Made by a program: the position numbers and the translations under genes
Part shown: positions 13,441 to 25,500 of the stretch, piece by piece
Layout: each line of letters begins with the position of its first letter
Numbering within the stretch: position 1 is the stretch's first letter
Notes under the pieces: model-generated
Databases searched by the model: none
Seen by the model: only the letters and a program-made list of their open reading frames with translations
Told to the model about the DNA's origin: nothing
Assembly: GCA_905221605.1 (NCBI GenBank)
Contig: CAJNDS010002375.1
Span: forward strand, 100,001-164,000
Source of the DNA: Symbiodinium natans
Taxonomy: Eukaryota > Sar > Dinophyceae > Suessiales > Symbiodiniaceae
Direction of reading: 5' to 3'
Length of the DNA: 64,000 nucleotides

Positions 13441-13530
13441 GTAACCCTAAACCCTAAACCCTAAAGCCTAAAGCCTAAACCCTAAACCCTAAACCCTGCC
13501 TGAACCCAAAACCCAAAACCCTAAACCCTT
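13441..13530. repeat. Telomere-like array just 3' of the USP stop codon
   Basis: Degenerate CCCTAAA units lie about 50 nt downstream of the TAA at 13580-13578 on the minus strand. They could be in the 3' UTR. Confidence 0.75.
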
Positions 13531-13577
13531 TGAAAGACAGCGCCCCAAGAGAAGCCGAAGAACCTCTGAGTTGCCTC

Positions 13578-16500
13578 TTACCGATAGAGCGGCCCACACG
13601 GAAACGTGTTGAGACCCTTCTGGAACTGCCGGAAAGGGTAGGCATTGGACTGCGGTCACTTTGGGTTTAGGGTTTAGGGGTTAGGGTTAGGGTTTAGGGT
13701 ATACAAGTCTTTAGCTGACGCGGTCAGTAGCATTCAGGCCAGGCGCGTCGTTGAACAAGTACCACTTCTTGTCGGAGCCCTCGCCAACTTTGCAGTAGGC
13801 AGTGTAATGTCCGAAGGACAGGCTTCCGGTGTGGTTCACGACGGCGTAGAGGCGGTATTGTTCTCCTGGCAAGATTTTGCAAGCGACCCGGGAAATCTTG
13901 AATGGTACCGATTCATTCTTGCCGACACAACATTCCCATTGCCGGTGCTGTCAGCCTGGAAGAAACATAATTCTGCACACCGACGTCCTTCCATTTGCGG
14001 GCCGCCCGACAACCACTGGGACAGGTCCAGCTCGAAGGGGAAATGGACAAAGGTATTATCCTGGCTGCGCGATCTCTGCAAGATCGTTTGTTGGTCGGAA
14101 GGCTGATAATGAGTCACCGCGAGAGCCTTGGAAAATATGATCTGCAGGGAGCCAGTAAGCAGCTGTCGGGCCCGCCCGGGCCTACTTAGAGGCTCAGGGA
14201 ACTTAGGAAATCAAAACCCTTTAGAATAACCTGATGTGCAACTTATACGTCATATCCCCTACTTCTGGCCTAGACCCCTTTTGACGTGGGGGTCATTCGC
14301 GAAACCCGAGACGACTTCAACATTCAAGTCCACCCGGCCTTTTCAATGCTGGAGGAGTCTGCCACAAAACGCTTCAAGTGGATGATCCTCGGAGTGGGAA
14401 GCGGCAGGAGCTGTTCGTGTCCGTGCATCGGAAGCCCCTTGGCTTCGATTGTATGTAGCAGCCTTCATTTGGGGGGGGAGACTTGCGTGATGAAGTTCGA
14501 TGCCTTTTCTGTTTTTTTCAATTCGGGCACTGTTCTCTCAACGAGCACGAGCGCCCTTCACTTAACCGTAGGAGCCTTTATGAGCCTCGAAGTAGGCTCG
14601 CACCATTCTGCTAGCCTGATGTTTCTTCATTGCTTCTCAGTGGCAGACACTCTGGCGCGGTCCAGAGCTCAATCTTCTTCAGGGAGCGCTCGCGCTGCTG
14701 GGTCTGATCACACCAGACCCAATCGTCTTGGCAAAGCTCCTCCTGTTTCGAATGAGCGGTTTTCTAAACATGGCCCCCAACAAGGGCCATGCTGAAGAAT
14801 CTAGTGGCACTGCGCAAGTCTGCGTGCGATCTTACTTCGAAGGCTCGGAACCCTCAAGCCCCTAAGCCCGCAAGCCTTACTTAGAGCCCTCCGATCAGCC
14901 GGCGGCTCCTGTTTCGAAAAAGCGTTCATGCAGTCCTCCAACGATCGCTCTGTGGGGGCGTCGTCTTCCTTGGCGGAGTCTTAAACCCTTATAGATATGA
15001 CAGACATATCTACACATCTCTATATCTATGCTGTTTAAGCTTTGACTGATACTTCAAGTCCCCTCGTGAAACTATGAATGCGGGGTGAACTCAACCCCAA
15101 AGAAGCCAATTCCAGGTTCAGGGATGAAAGGCTCCTACAAGCACTCCGATGCTTTTGAGGTCTCGGAAGTCGGGAGCTCTGAGATGCTTTAGGGCTTAGG
15201 GCTTAGGGCTTAGGGTTTAGGGTTTAGGGCTTAGGGCTTAGGGTTTAGGCATGACAAGGTAGAATTTCGGATTTAGGAGCCTTTTCAACGAGCGTTCTCC
15301 AAACCCTGGACCCTAAATGCCGTTCAGGCTTTCGACGAGCTGTATCCGCCCTTGCTACCGGCTGCAGCTATGCCCTTTTTTCAGCCGGCATTCCGAACAA
15401 AAATACAGATCCCCCTTAATTAGCGCGGACGCATGAGGCGAGCCCATCCAAGAGGATGAGAAGCAGGAAAGCACGTCCCGGCCACGATTTGCGACATCGA
15501 GCGGTTTTGAGTCTCAAAAATAGCTCGCAAGGTGCGCAGAGGAAAGCGTGACAAAAACGACGAGAGCGTCTTGCTGACCGAACATGAGCGCGGCAGAACC
15601 AGCCGCGGGCGCCGCGCTTGCGCCTTCAACCTCCTTTCTCTTGGAACCCCATAGTGCTGCCATAGGGTTTAGGGGTTTAGGGGTTTAGGGTATGAAGTCT
15701 TTCCCAAGGGTCCTGCCCCGGGATGGGTAAAGTGAGGTACACCATGGGCTCGAACTTCTCAGATCGTGCGCCCACGTCGCAAAAGGTCGTGGTGGAGCGC
15801 ACCTGGAGGCGGCACGCCAGGCTCTGATGGGGGTTCGGGCTATCCAAAACCCCGAGCCCGGAAAACCCTAAAAAGCCCCTGAGCTCCATGGAAACCTCAG
15901 ATGGCTTCTGAATCATGTCTCCGAGTCTGCATGTCTTCCACTTGCCAGCAGCCATATCAGGACACGTATGTATGTGTATATATATATATATGTGTACATG
16001 TGCACACATAAAGAAACAAGTGCGTATACAAAAGGCATTTGAATCTGTATACGAGCATGTATGTGCAACCCGTAACGTGCAAGTCATTCTCTAGGATGCC
16101 GCAGAAATTAGTAAGCACGGCCTCCTCTTTATAATTTAGGAGGCGGAGGGAGCATTGGCAGCTGGAGACTTGACGGGCTTAGTAGGTGTAGGATGGTGTA
16201 GGGGGGTCCGGTCATGAAGGTCGCAACACCAGGGGGAACCGGGGATTCTTAAGAAAGGGGGAAGGGTCTTCTTACGCAGCAGAAAATATATGCTAAAAAA
16301 ACTGCTCCGCTGCTGAGGCCAGCTACCTGGCCCTAAACCCTAAACCCTAACATCCTAACACCCCAACACCCTAAAACCCTAAAACCGTACACCTGGAAGT
16401 GAAAGATGTCCATGATCTTCGAGTCGGTCGGCTGTCGGGCAATCACCTCCTGCGCAGGCAGACTTAGCACTTTGACTTTCGCATGTGGGATATGGGGAAG

Positions 16501-19500
16501 TTAAGGGGATACCTTGTTGGGGTTCTTATTACAAGTGACCCTGCTATTTGGGGGTCTATATGAAGGGTCCCTTGTTCTCGTAAACCCCCATATGGAGCCA
16601 GGTGCCATGTCCAGGTGAAACTTGACGCACTTGGGCCACAAGACTCACAGGACTCCTCAAGCCTATACAGTCAAGGGAATGAGCAGATTTGGAGGCTCCG
16701 GACCTTCCTGTGTCTATACTGGAAGAGTCGCACCATCACACCGCGTTCTTGGTGCCAGCTTCGGTTTGATCGCCAAGGCGGGTGAATGGAAGTTCCAAGA
16801 CGCAACGGAACTTCTTTTTACTTGGTTCCTGATGCTCAAGACACGAGGCATCGAGATGCAAGAAGGTCATGCTAGAAATGCCAGAAACATCGGTTTACTC
16901 ACTCATCCGAACCATCCCAGCTCCCAACCCCACCAAACCGCGCCAAGTCCTGCAAAATACACGCCCCTCCCCTAAAACCCGAAACCCCAAACCCTAAACT
17001 CTAAACTCTCAACCCTTAACCCTAAACCCTTCCAAACGAAGGAACAAAGCCTGCGAAAAGCCGGCGTGAGACTCGGCCGACTCGGCCGCCTCACTCGACG
17101 AGGACGAGGGCGTGCGTTTCCTGGGATGGCTTCGAGGGGCTTTAGGGTTTGGGGTTTAGGGCATCAATCATCCCTTATACTGTCTACACGTACACAAGGA
17201 GGCAGGGCCTCTCTTCAGGGAGTTAGGAGGCAAGGCCCCTTTTGAAGGCAACCGCGAACTCCACCTCAGTCGGTATAAATTAGTATAGATCCGTGCAGGA
17301 GGGAGGGCCCTATCTGGCAGCAAATCCCTCCTGTTGCCCCCGAATCTGATCAGTTGGCTCGGGTGGAAGATGCTGAAAGAGTTGGGGAACCTGCAACCAA
17401 GATGACCTTGGAACCGCTTGTTTCTCTGCCAAGGGTCACGTCTTCGTGCAGGCCATCGAGCAGGAACATCAGGAGTTCCTGAGCGTCGTGCTGCCTGTAG
17501 CCCGCAAACTGGCTCCACTTCTCCGAGATCAAGTTGCGAACCTCGACTTTCGATACCGTATAGCTTGTAAATAGTCCCTCTGCACTCACCAACATTTATC
17601 ACGATCCATATATGGGTTTAGGGTTTAGGGTTTAGGGTTACTCACCGAAAGCCTATAGCGACCTCATAATGTACAGCATGTCACGCGGAACTGCTGTCTG
17701 GATCGCTCTGTCTCAATACCGGGACTTCACTTGACATGCTGTTGCCTTGTCGCTTACGTGTGTACAGAACTACTATTTGCTTCAGAACCCCAAAAGAAAA
17801 ACAATAATCCCGATACTACCCTTGAGAGGGAATGATATTTTCTTTTTTGGAGGGTTCTTCAGCAAATCGTAGAGAATGGCCTGCAAGCCTGCTGGAAAAC
17901 TACAACCTTCGCCCACTCCCGAATCCCGAATCTTGCCCTAAACCCTAAACCCTAAACCCTAAACCCTAAACCCTAAACCCTAAACCCTAAACCCTAAACC
18001 GACCAGGCCTCGTGTGGCTTCACTATCCGGAACTCGTTGCCCCAAATCGAGCGAAGCAAGTTGGCGAAGCCGTCCGCCAGGCGCCCTTCGACGCTTCGTG
18101 GCTCTCTCCCGTTTTGTTAATGTAGGGTTTACGGTTTGGGGTTTGGGGTTTGGGGGTTTGGTGTTTGGGGTTTAGGGTTTGGGGATTTTAGGGTTTAGGG
18201 TTCAGGGTTTCGACTCTCACACTTGCAGATGCTGGCGGGTTTAGAGTTAAGGGTTTAGGGTCTGGGGAAGATTTCTAAAAGACGTAGTCCATTCAAGAGC
18301 TTGCCACTCTTGGTTTCGGCATCCTCGTCTTCTTTTCAACTGCACCCCGAATGCCCCATTCCCGTTCTGGACTTTCAGGATTTCCCCCTCCCCCCCACCC
18401 CCCCCCGCCCCGCCCCCTAAACACCCGAAAACCAAATGACATCCTAAACCCTAAACCCTAAACCCTAAACCCTAAACCCTAAGCCCTAAACCCCGGAAGC
18501 GCCTCCCATGCTGTCGGGTGTGCTGCTGATGTCCGCCTTGTAGTGGCCGTCCTCGTAATACCGCCGCAGGGCCACAGTGTTAGACAGAGCCTGCAGCGTG
18601 GAGTTCAAGTAGCACCTGCGTGGCGAGAAAAAAAGTGGAGAGTTAAAAAAAAAAGTTGGTTCCTTTTGGGGGCTTATTAGAAGGCCGCCAATATTATTTA
18701 GGGTACCCAAAAGGGACCATAATGTAGAGAACTGACCATGTGCTGTTGCAGCACTGTTCCCACCCAGCCCCTCGATCCCAAACTCCGGTGTCTCGCCTAA
18801 GCACCAAGCCTTGTTGGATACATATCAGACGGATGCCCACACCCCTCCCCTTTCCACTGCTACACCCCTACAGGAAGTTCAGGGAAGCTCACCCTATACT
18901 CCCCTTAGAACCTTAACAAAAAAAAGATGCTTAATATCCTCTTGGGTTTTATATAAACAAAAATAAGAAATCATTCCCCAGGGGGATATGGCACCTGGCA
19001 GCCAAGGTGCGTGTTCCCCAGGTTGAGCAGCCCGCAGGCGCCCGGGCTCTCGCAGGTACCACGAAGGGCGCAGACCGCCTGCGAGTCCGAGGAGCCCTCG
19101 CCCGGCACGGTGAGGCGCACCACGAGGTGGAGGGTGTTCCTAAAACAGCTTGGAGGCTCACGGGTAGAAGTGGGGTGAGGAGTGGAGTAGTTATAGAGTA
19201 GATAGATGGAGTTGTAACTCTTACGTAGGGAACTTGTAACCCTACTTATAACTACCCATGAACCTTCAAGCAGGGTCTCTTGGACCCCTGCTGCCCGGAG
19301 CCCAAGCCCCTCAACAGTTCATAGCAGAACTTTCACCCTGAAGGCTGCTGCAGCGCTTCTGTTAAGGGCCCCTCCAAGCTCAAGAAACCAACAAAACAAC
19401 CTCCAGGCTCGGAAAATTCCGAAGGCCCTTGCTGAGGATGCAGGCTTGCTGTTGCGAAAGGGCTGCGGGACCCCAGTATAAGATTAGATTAAAAGGGAAG

Positions 19501-22500
19501 AACAGGTCGTCCATTTTTCAGCGCCTGCAGCCCCAGGGCTAGTGGGGGCTTTGGGGTGCTCGGGTTTCTGTTGGGACCTTTTTTGTCCCCCGCCCCTCCC
19601 CGGACCCTGAATTAAAAAAAAACCAAACAGTTCCCGACCCTGGAAAGGTCGAGGCTTCAGGCTTCAAGTATCTCTCCTTCTCGAGAAAGCTTATGCCTTC
19701 CTGAAAACCGAAGGACTGAGCCCCCCCATTAAAAAAAAAAAAAGAAACAGTCACGGCCCGAACACTTTTCATTCTAGTGTACCCCCAAAACAAAGGGCCA
19801 ACATCCTGAATAGCCGAATTTTTGTTCGTACTAGCGTCCCCCTAGAATAGTGCGGGTGCAACATTAAGGGCAACCCCAGAGCCGCACTCCGGACCCCCGA
19901 ACCCTCACAAGCCAAGTGAAGAACAAGGAGGTTTAGAGTTCGGGTTTTATGTGTTCTTTTTTTGGCTTTTGTTTGGGTTTAGAGCTTAGGTTTGGGGACG
20001 GATTCTGGCAACAGCAAACTCCACAAACCCCAGAAAACCCTTTTTTACACCCCAAACCCAAACCCTCCAAACCCTAACCTCCCGCTGCCCTGCAGTTGCG
20101 GCGCCCATCTTCGATGCGGCACTCAGAGACAGTTGCGGAGTCCTTGGTGAACTCACCAGCCGCCCATGCAAGGCCCACCCAAGTGCGGCGGTCCAGCACA
20201 AGAAGCCGTCACAAGGCACCTGAACCCCACCTGAGCCCCAGAAGTCCCCCAAGCAAGCCCAAGAACCCTTTTGCAACGGCCTTTGGGTATGGCCTGACCC
20301 TTTTTTGCCCCACTTAGCTGAAGGGCCGGGCTCCCATCTTCGCCCGGCCTGACCCCAAACCCTCAACCCTAGGCCCAACATGCACCGCCGAGAGGCCGAA
20401 AGCTGCTTCCCTGCAAAGACCAATCGCTGCTTCTCCTGGTTTTCGGGCTCTTGTCATGGCTTTGCAAGCCCTGGAGCCTAAACACCTTGAAGGTTGCTTC
20501 ACTTCGCTCCATCTCAGGATACTCACAAGACAGCACAAGCCAAAAACATGCAACAAATCATCACCCCGGTGGTAACCCATAAGCCCTACAAATCCTAAAC
20601 CCTAAACCTGGCCAGAAAGAGCTTCGATTCCCCATAAGCCAAACCCCAAAATCCTAAAGTCCTAGACTCTCAACGCTGATCCAAATTGCGGCGCCCTTTT
20701 TGGCACCAGTAATATGAATATCTATATATATATATGTATCATAACTAAAGCAAATTCTATATACCACTGAACCGCCAGCACGGCCAAATATTTAGACCAA
20801 CCCCGACATCCGAAACCCCTCCTGCGAGCAATCTGCCTAAAGCCAGCCACGGTAAGCTTTAAACACTTCCGCACCAAGCTTGGTGGGTTCCCGTCTGAGT
20901 GGGGGCGGGACTAGATCCTAGTCCTGGCCCTCGCCCTCACCCTCCAAGAACTCCTTGAAGGTTCAGGGGTAGTCATAAGTAGGGTACATAGGTACCTTTA
21001 ATGAGAGTTATGACCAGCTATAAGTATAGTTTCCCTACTTATCACCCACTTATAACTACCCATGAACGTCCAAGAACCCTAAGAACCCAGCCCAGTGACT
21101 GCAGGGACGCTGGCGCGCTTCGCGATCTGCGCCTTCACCTTCATCACAGAACGGAGGCGTTTGGGGTTTAAGGGCCGTTCTGAGGGGTGTGGTTGGGGAT
21201 GTTCCCCCTTATACTGACAGTCCTGAATAAGGATTAGAAGAGGGGGTACTATAATCCCTATGTTGCGGGGTCCCCCAAAAACTTCCACCCTGCATTTTCC
21301 GGGCACCTAAGGCCACAAGGCTGCCGGGGGAGCAGGGGAATTTCAGACCAGGGACTTGGGAACCCTAAACCCTAAACCCTAAACCCTAAACCCTAAACCC
21401 TAAGACTGCTGCACTGCCTGCCTGGGACGAAACCCATGCCAAATCCTAAGCCCTTAAACCCAAACCCGTGCTCTTTAGTGGCTGGGGTATGGCGTCGTGC
21501 ACCCAAAAGGTTGCGCACGCTGGTGGTAGGTGCTGTCTAGTCTAACTCAGCTAACCTCTAATAATTACACCAAAGCTCTGCACATCTTCCTATGTTGCCG
21601 CCAACAAAGTCACAAACTACCAAGACGAATGATGCCTAGGTGCTTCTTGTATGGTATCTGCAGGATTCACGTCGATCTCGAAACTCTGCCCACTGAGAAC
21701 CTTCACCTTGGCAGATGTACACGCAACAGAAAGTACCAAGCTCTGCACCGTTGACAGATCAGCAGCTGCCAAAAACCCATTCGCTGTGCCAATGGACGCA
21801 ACAGGAGGCGGGGGGGGGGGGGGGGGGAGGAGTCGCTTTTCCAAGTCTTCCAGTCGCTTTACAGGGTTTTGGCATCAGGCATCTGTGCTTCAGGCTTGGC
21901 TTTGGAAACTTTCAAGCTTGCAGCCGATGGTGTGCTCCATCAACTTAGGCGTCGATTTTTAAGCGTTCCGATCGTTTTTTTTTACAGGATTTTCACCATT
22001 CGTGTCCGCCCATTGCTTACTTGAATGGAGGGGGGTTTTGGTGCTTGCTCAGATGACGATGGTTACCGGGATGCTCCCCCCCGAATATGGCGGGGCATCC
22101 ATGGTAATTCTACGCTTAAAGCATGGGCCATATTTTGTGTGGCAACTTGTGGTATCTTCAGAGGTAGCTCAGGTGTCCACCCACCGAGATTCACACCGAG
22201 CCGCTGTGACGCCGTAGGTGGGGCCCGGCTTCTTTGTCCGAACGACGCAGAAGATGTTGCCCTCAGGGGATGCACATTCATGGTACACAGGAGCTGCTTC
22301 GAGCTGCTTCGTCAAAGTTGCTCCAACCCGAAACCCAGGTGTGGGCTGATGGACTCTCGCATGGATTTAGGCTTTAGGCCGGCGCTGGTTTGTGTGTCAT
22401 GTGCTTGGGAGAACTGAGCCCTGAAATGTCCTGAAATGCCCTGAAGGCTGCTCAGGCTGCTCCGCACAGCTTGTCACGTCTGTGATTGATTGCAGACATG

Positions 22501-25500
22501 TCCGCTCGAAGAGTCGGTCGAGGTGTGAACACACGATGCTTGGTGTGCAAAGCAGGCCTGAATGTTGCAGTCGCCTAAGACTTTGTTCACGTCCTGCAGC
22601 TGCTGTCCCGCATACCTCTGGTTGACAAGATTCGCCAGTGATGCCAGGTGTGTGTGAGTATAGCCTGATAGCTGCAAACTGCCAACAGGAACTTGGACAA
22701 GCCTCACAAACCGTCCACAACACTGAGAAAGTACCCACCACTAGAGATCAACCAGAACACGCGTAAGTACCCCCCATTCGATCCCACTAACTCAGGGCAG
22801 GTGGCACGAGGACCTGCTGGTCTAGAGGCACACCGTGAGCGTCCTCAGGGTTCGCAAGGGTTGAAAAAGGTGCAGGCTGCAGCTTTGGGTTCAGAGCCCC
22901 AAAAAGTATTGAACATGAGCAATAGTATTAGTACAAATAATAATATTCATGATAATGAGAGTAATAATAGGAATGATAAGAATACTAACAAGAACAAGAA
23001 TCATAATGATAACAATATGGGGAGGGGATGTAGTGTGAATGTGCTTATCACTCCTGGATCTTCTCCTTCAGCTGACCAACGGTGTCGCTGCAGTTCACGC
23101 ACATATCGTGCCTCGGGGGGGCGGTGTGGGCACCACAATGCCCTCTCAGCAACCCGGGTGAGACCCGGAAGCCTCATCACCACTTGGAGGTCCATGGGTA
23201 GTTAGAAGTGGGGGGTTACAAGTGGGGGAACTATACTTAGAACTGGTTCTTTCTCTTGTATTTCGGGTACTCATAACACCATTTATGACTACCCATGAAC
23301 CTTCAAACACGTGCCAGCGCAACAAAAGGTTGAGCGGGAAGTCCCGTTTCCAGACGGTGCCCTGCATGTTGGTTGTGCAGAAGTCCTCTAGGCGTCGCCG
23401 AGCAGGGCAGGGCGCGCCCGGCAACCCTACGTCCGTGTCCCCGCAGAGCCCAGGGTACCTCCGCTTTACTCGACGAACCTGCTCTATCCTCTCCAAAGCA
23501 ACCGCAGCCAGAACGATCAATTGCCGCAGACTTCGTTCGTACTTGCCGTGGCTGGCATGCTAGCTGCGTTCCCCAGCCTGACAGCAAGTTCTTCTACGCC
23601 ATCCTCCATTTTTACCCGCTGTGCCTAAACAAAGCCGCCTTCACATAAAACAGCGGCGCGAAAAGTGACCCTAACTCGCCTAGCTGACCAAATCAAACAG
23701 GTGCAGTATGGTGCAGTCATGCAGCCGCCCCCCATTCAGGAACCTTGGCCGGACAGAAGCCTAGAAGGCTACGAGGCTACCTAACCCCGAAGCCCTAAAG
23801 GGGCACTCACAAAAGCAGTGCCGGACTACGCCGGACTGTGTTGATCCCACACGACCAAGGGTCTTGCTGGAGGCATGAAATTAACAAAACAGCACCCAAT
23901 TAATTCCAAAGCTACTTTCTTAACGAGATGCTTCTGTTGTGTCATTTGATGCCTATGTCTGCCCAGTGAACACCTCATGTGTCATTACCATCTCGCCGGT
24001 CAGAGGACGTAAGCATGCACAGTGCAACCTGGACCATCGTGAGAGCCCCTCCAATGACCGGAGCAACAGCATGAGTTTAGGGGGCAAAACCATGGCCCAC
24101 CTTTGTACAGGGATGAGATATTGGGGCTTATCCCTTCTTTGAACCCAGGCTCTGAGCTGTTGCTTATCCCTTTGCACAGGCTTGTCCCAGCGCGCCTGGT
24201 CGAGCTCGTCGCTCTCGTGGCAACTAAGCCTTAAACCCAAAACCCGAAACATGGAATCAGGCAAGCCACTGGATGCACAGAGTCATCTGAGGCACAACCT
24301 GCAGCATTGCGAGTACCCAATGCTAAAGAGGGCCATTGCCGACACATCTATGCAAAGGAGGGAAAAAGGCACCGGTCCCTACTGAACTTGCCCAGTTCCC
24401 AATATGGGAACTGACAGGGACCTCTTTTGAAATGAACAAAGGGGCTTTGCTTCAAAGTCAGTCAACGTTACTTCCCCGACAGCTAAGACGACCATGCTTG
24501 TCAAGGCAATAAGGGAACTTCAGGAACAACCCTCGGGCACTCCGAAAAGCTCGCTTTGCGCCTTCACCAGGGTGATCATGTGTTCAGACTCCTTAGCCAG
24601 GATTTCATCGAAGGGCGGCCATGATACTATCGCACCCTGAACCCGAACACCCTTTCACCCGTGGCAAGCACTGTGTCCCATAGCACTCGTCGCAGCGCAA
24701 CAAATGGTTTTACGGGGCCATGGCTGCTGCAACACTAGACCCAGGAGTAAGCTAGGAATAAAAAGGCTGCCCGGGTACCCTTTGTGGTTTTAAGCGGATT
24801 ATCAGGGAACCCCAGCAAGCAACCTTCTTACAAACCCTTCCAGCGTCTCGACCCTCGCAAAGAAGAACCTACGGCTTTCCAGACCCAGTGTCAGACAGAA
24901 ACTCAAAAGGTTTCTGGCCGTCTTCCAGGCGCTGGCTTTGAAAGCATAGCCTCAGCTGCTGCATTGAAGTTAGTTTCGGAATGTTCCATGTGCGCAGTCG
25001 TTGTTGCTGCTTGACGTGTTCCTCCTACTGTCTGAGTGTTTTGGGGAGCCCTTTGTCATGACACAACCCAGACCCAACCCGGCACTCCCCTAAACCCAAA
25101 CCCTAAACGGTGTGTAGGAGCTTCTTAGCGCAGTGGGCTGCTCTCAAACTCACCTCCGGAGCGACTGACCCTCTCACAACGTCACAACAGTGTGGCATGT
25201 CACCACTCGAAAGCACCATAACCGGCCGAAAGCCAAAAGGAGGTCGACCACACAATGCTCAAGAGCTCATGCTCTAGACGCGCAGCTGCTGTTCGGCCTC
25301 TGGGATATCGCAGGACTCGAAGATGCGCCTTGCCCCAAACATAACCAGAACCGCAGAATACCTCAAAACCTAAATAACCCCTTGGCCAAGCAGGCTAAAG
25401 GCAGTGCCCCTTTTAGGCTAGGTCTCTTAGGGTCGCTGTGGTAGTACAGCCCGCTTCTTCTCTTTCTCCCTCCCTCTCCCTCTCTGTTTCGCCCTTTTCA

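Larger units (their letters stand above)
6780..13577. other. Gene-poor spacer between the USP gene and the helicase gene
   Basis: No exon with recognisable homology was found in about 6.8 kb. It contains G/C homopolymers (about 7760-7791, 8106-8150, 8212-8236, 8817-8876), degenerate TTTAGGG arrays, a small AT microsatellite near 8060, and an inverted-repeat element at 10126-10371. Upstream exons of the helicase may lie in the low-coordinate part, but I could not identify any. A 143-codon plus-strand open frame at 12943-13374 has no recognisable domain. Confidence 0.45.
13578..19104 (-). other. USP catalytic domain
   Basis: The Cys box is GLLNLGNT|CYLNSTLQALSN, with the catalytic Cys codon lying directly after the intron 19010-18616. 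Then come RLADGFANLLRSIWGNEF, the QQD-type box FAGYRQHDAQELLMFLLDGL, DIFHFQ|VRSTTTFCDVGARS, FEPMVYLTLPIPG, TERSLEDCMNAFSKQ, DDWVWCDQTQQRERSLKKIE and PRIIHLKRF. DNTFVHFPFELDLSQWL follows, then the His box HTGSLSFGHYTAYC and WYLFNDAP. All family landmarks are in the right order and the catalytic Cys, His and Asp are present. The zinc-ribbon knuckles CxxC are degenerate (CDVG and CDQT). The C-terminus SNAYPFRQFQ resembles the usual AYxLFY ending. Confidence 0.88.
19105..21706 (-). other. UBL domain 4, joined directly to the protease domain (exons 16-20)
   Basis: The exons read VKVLSGQSFEIDVNPADTIQ, VKAQIAKRASVPA, EKQRLVFAGKQLS and DSATVSECRIEDG, then the first codons of exon 20, NTLHLVVRL. This is the clearest ubiquitin match of the four. 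NTLHLVVRL corresponds to the STLHLVLRL end of ubiquitin and shares an exon with the Cys box of the protease, GLLNLGNT. That single exon (19139-19011) proves the UBL array and the USP domain belong to one gene. Confidence 0.88.

Noticed and set aside
13807-14117. Plus-strand and full-length minus-strand open frames around 14 kb as separate genes
   Set aside because: The minus strand here is two exons of the USP gene (14060-13988 and 13865-13720). The longer frames simply read through the intron or lie in the opposite strand.
15420-15629. Minus-strand frame of 69 codons as an extra USP exon
   Set aside because: It shows no USP motif, and the flanking exons 15802-15713 and 14968-14909 already join in phase without it.
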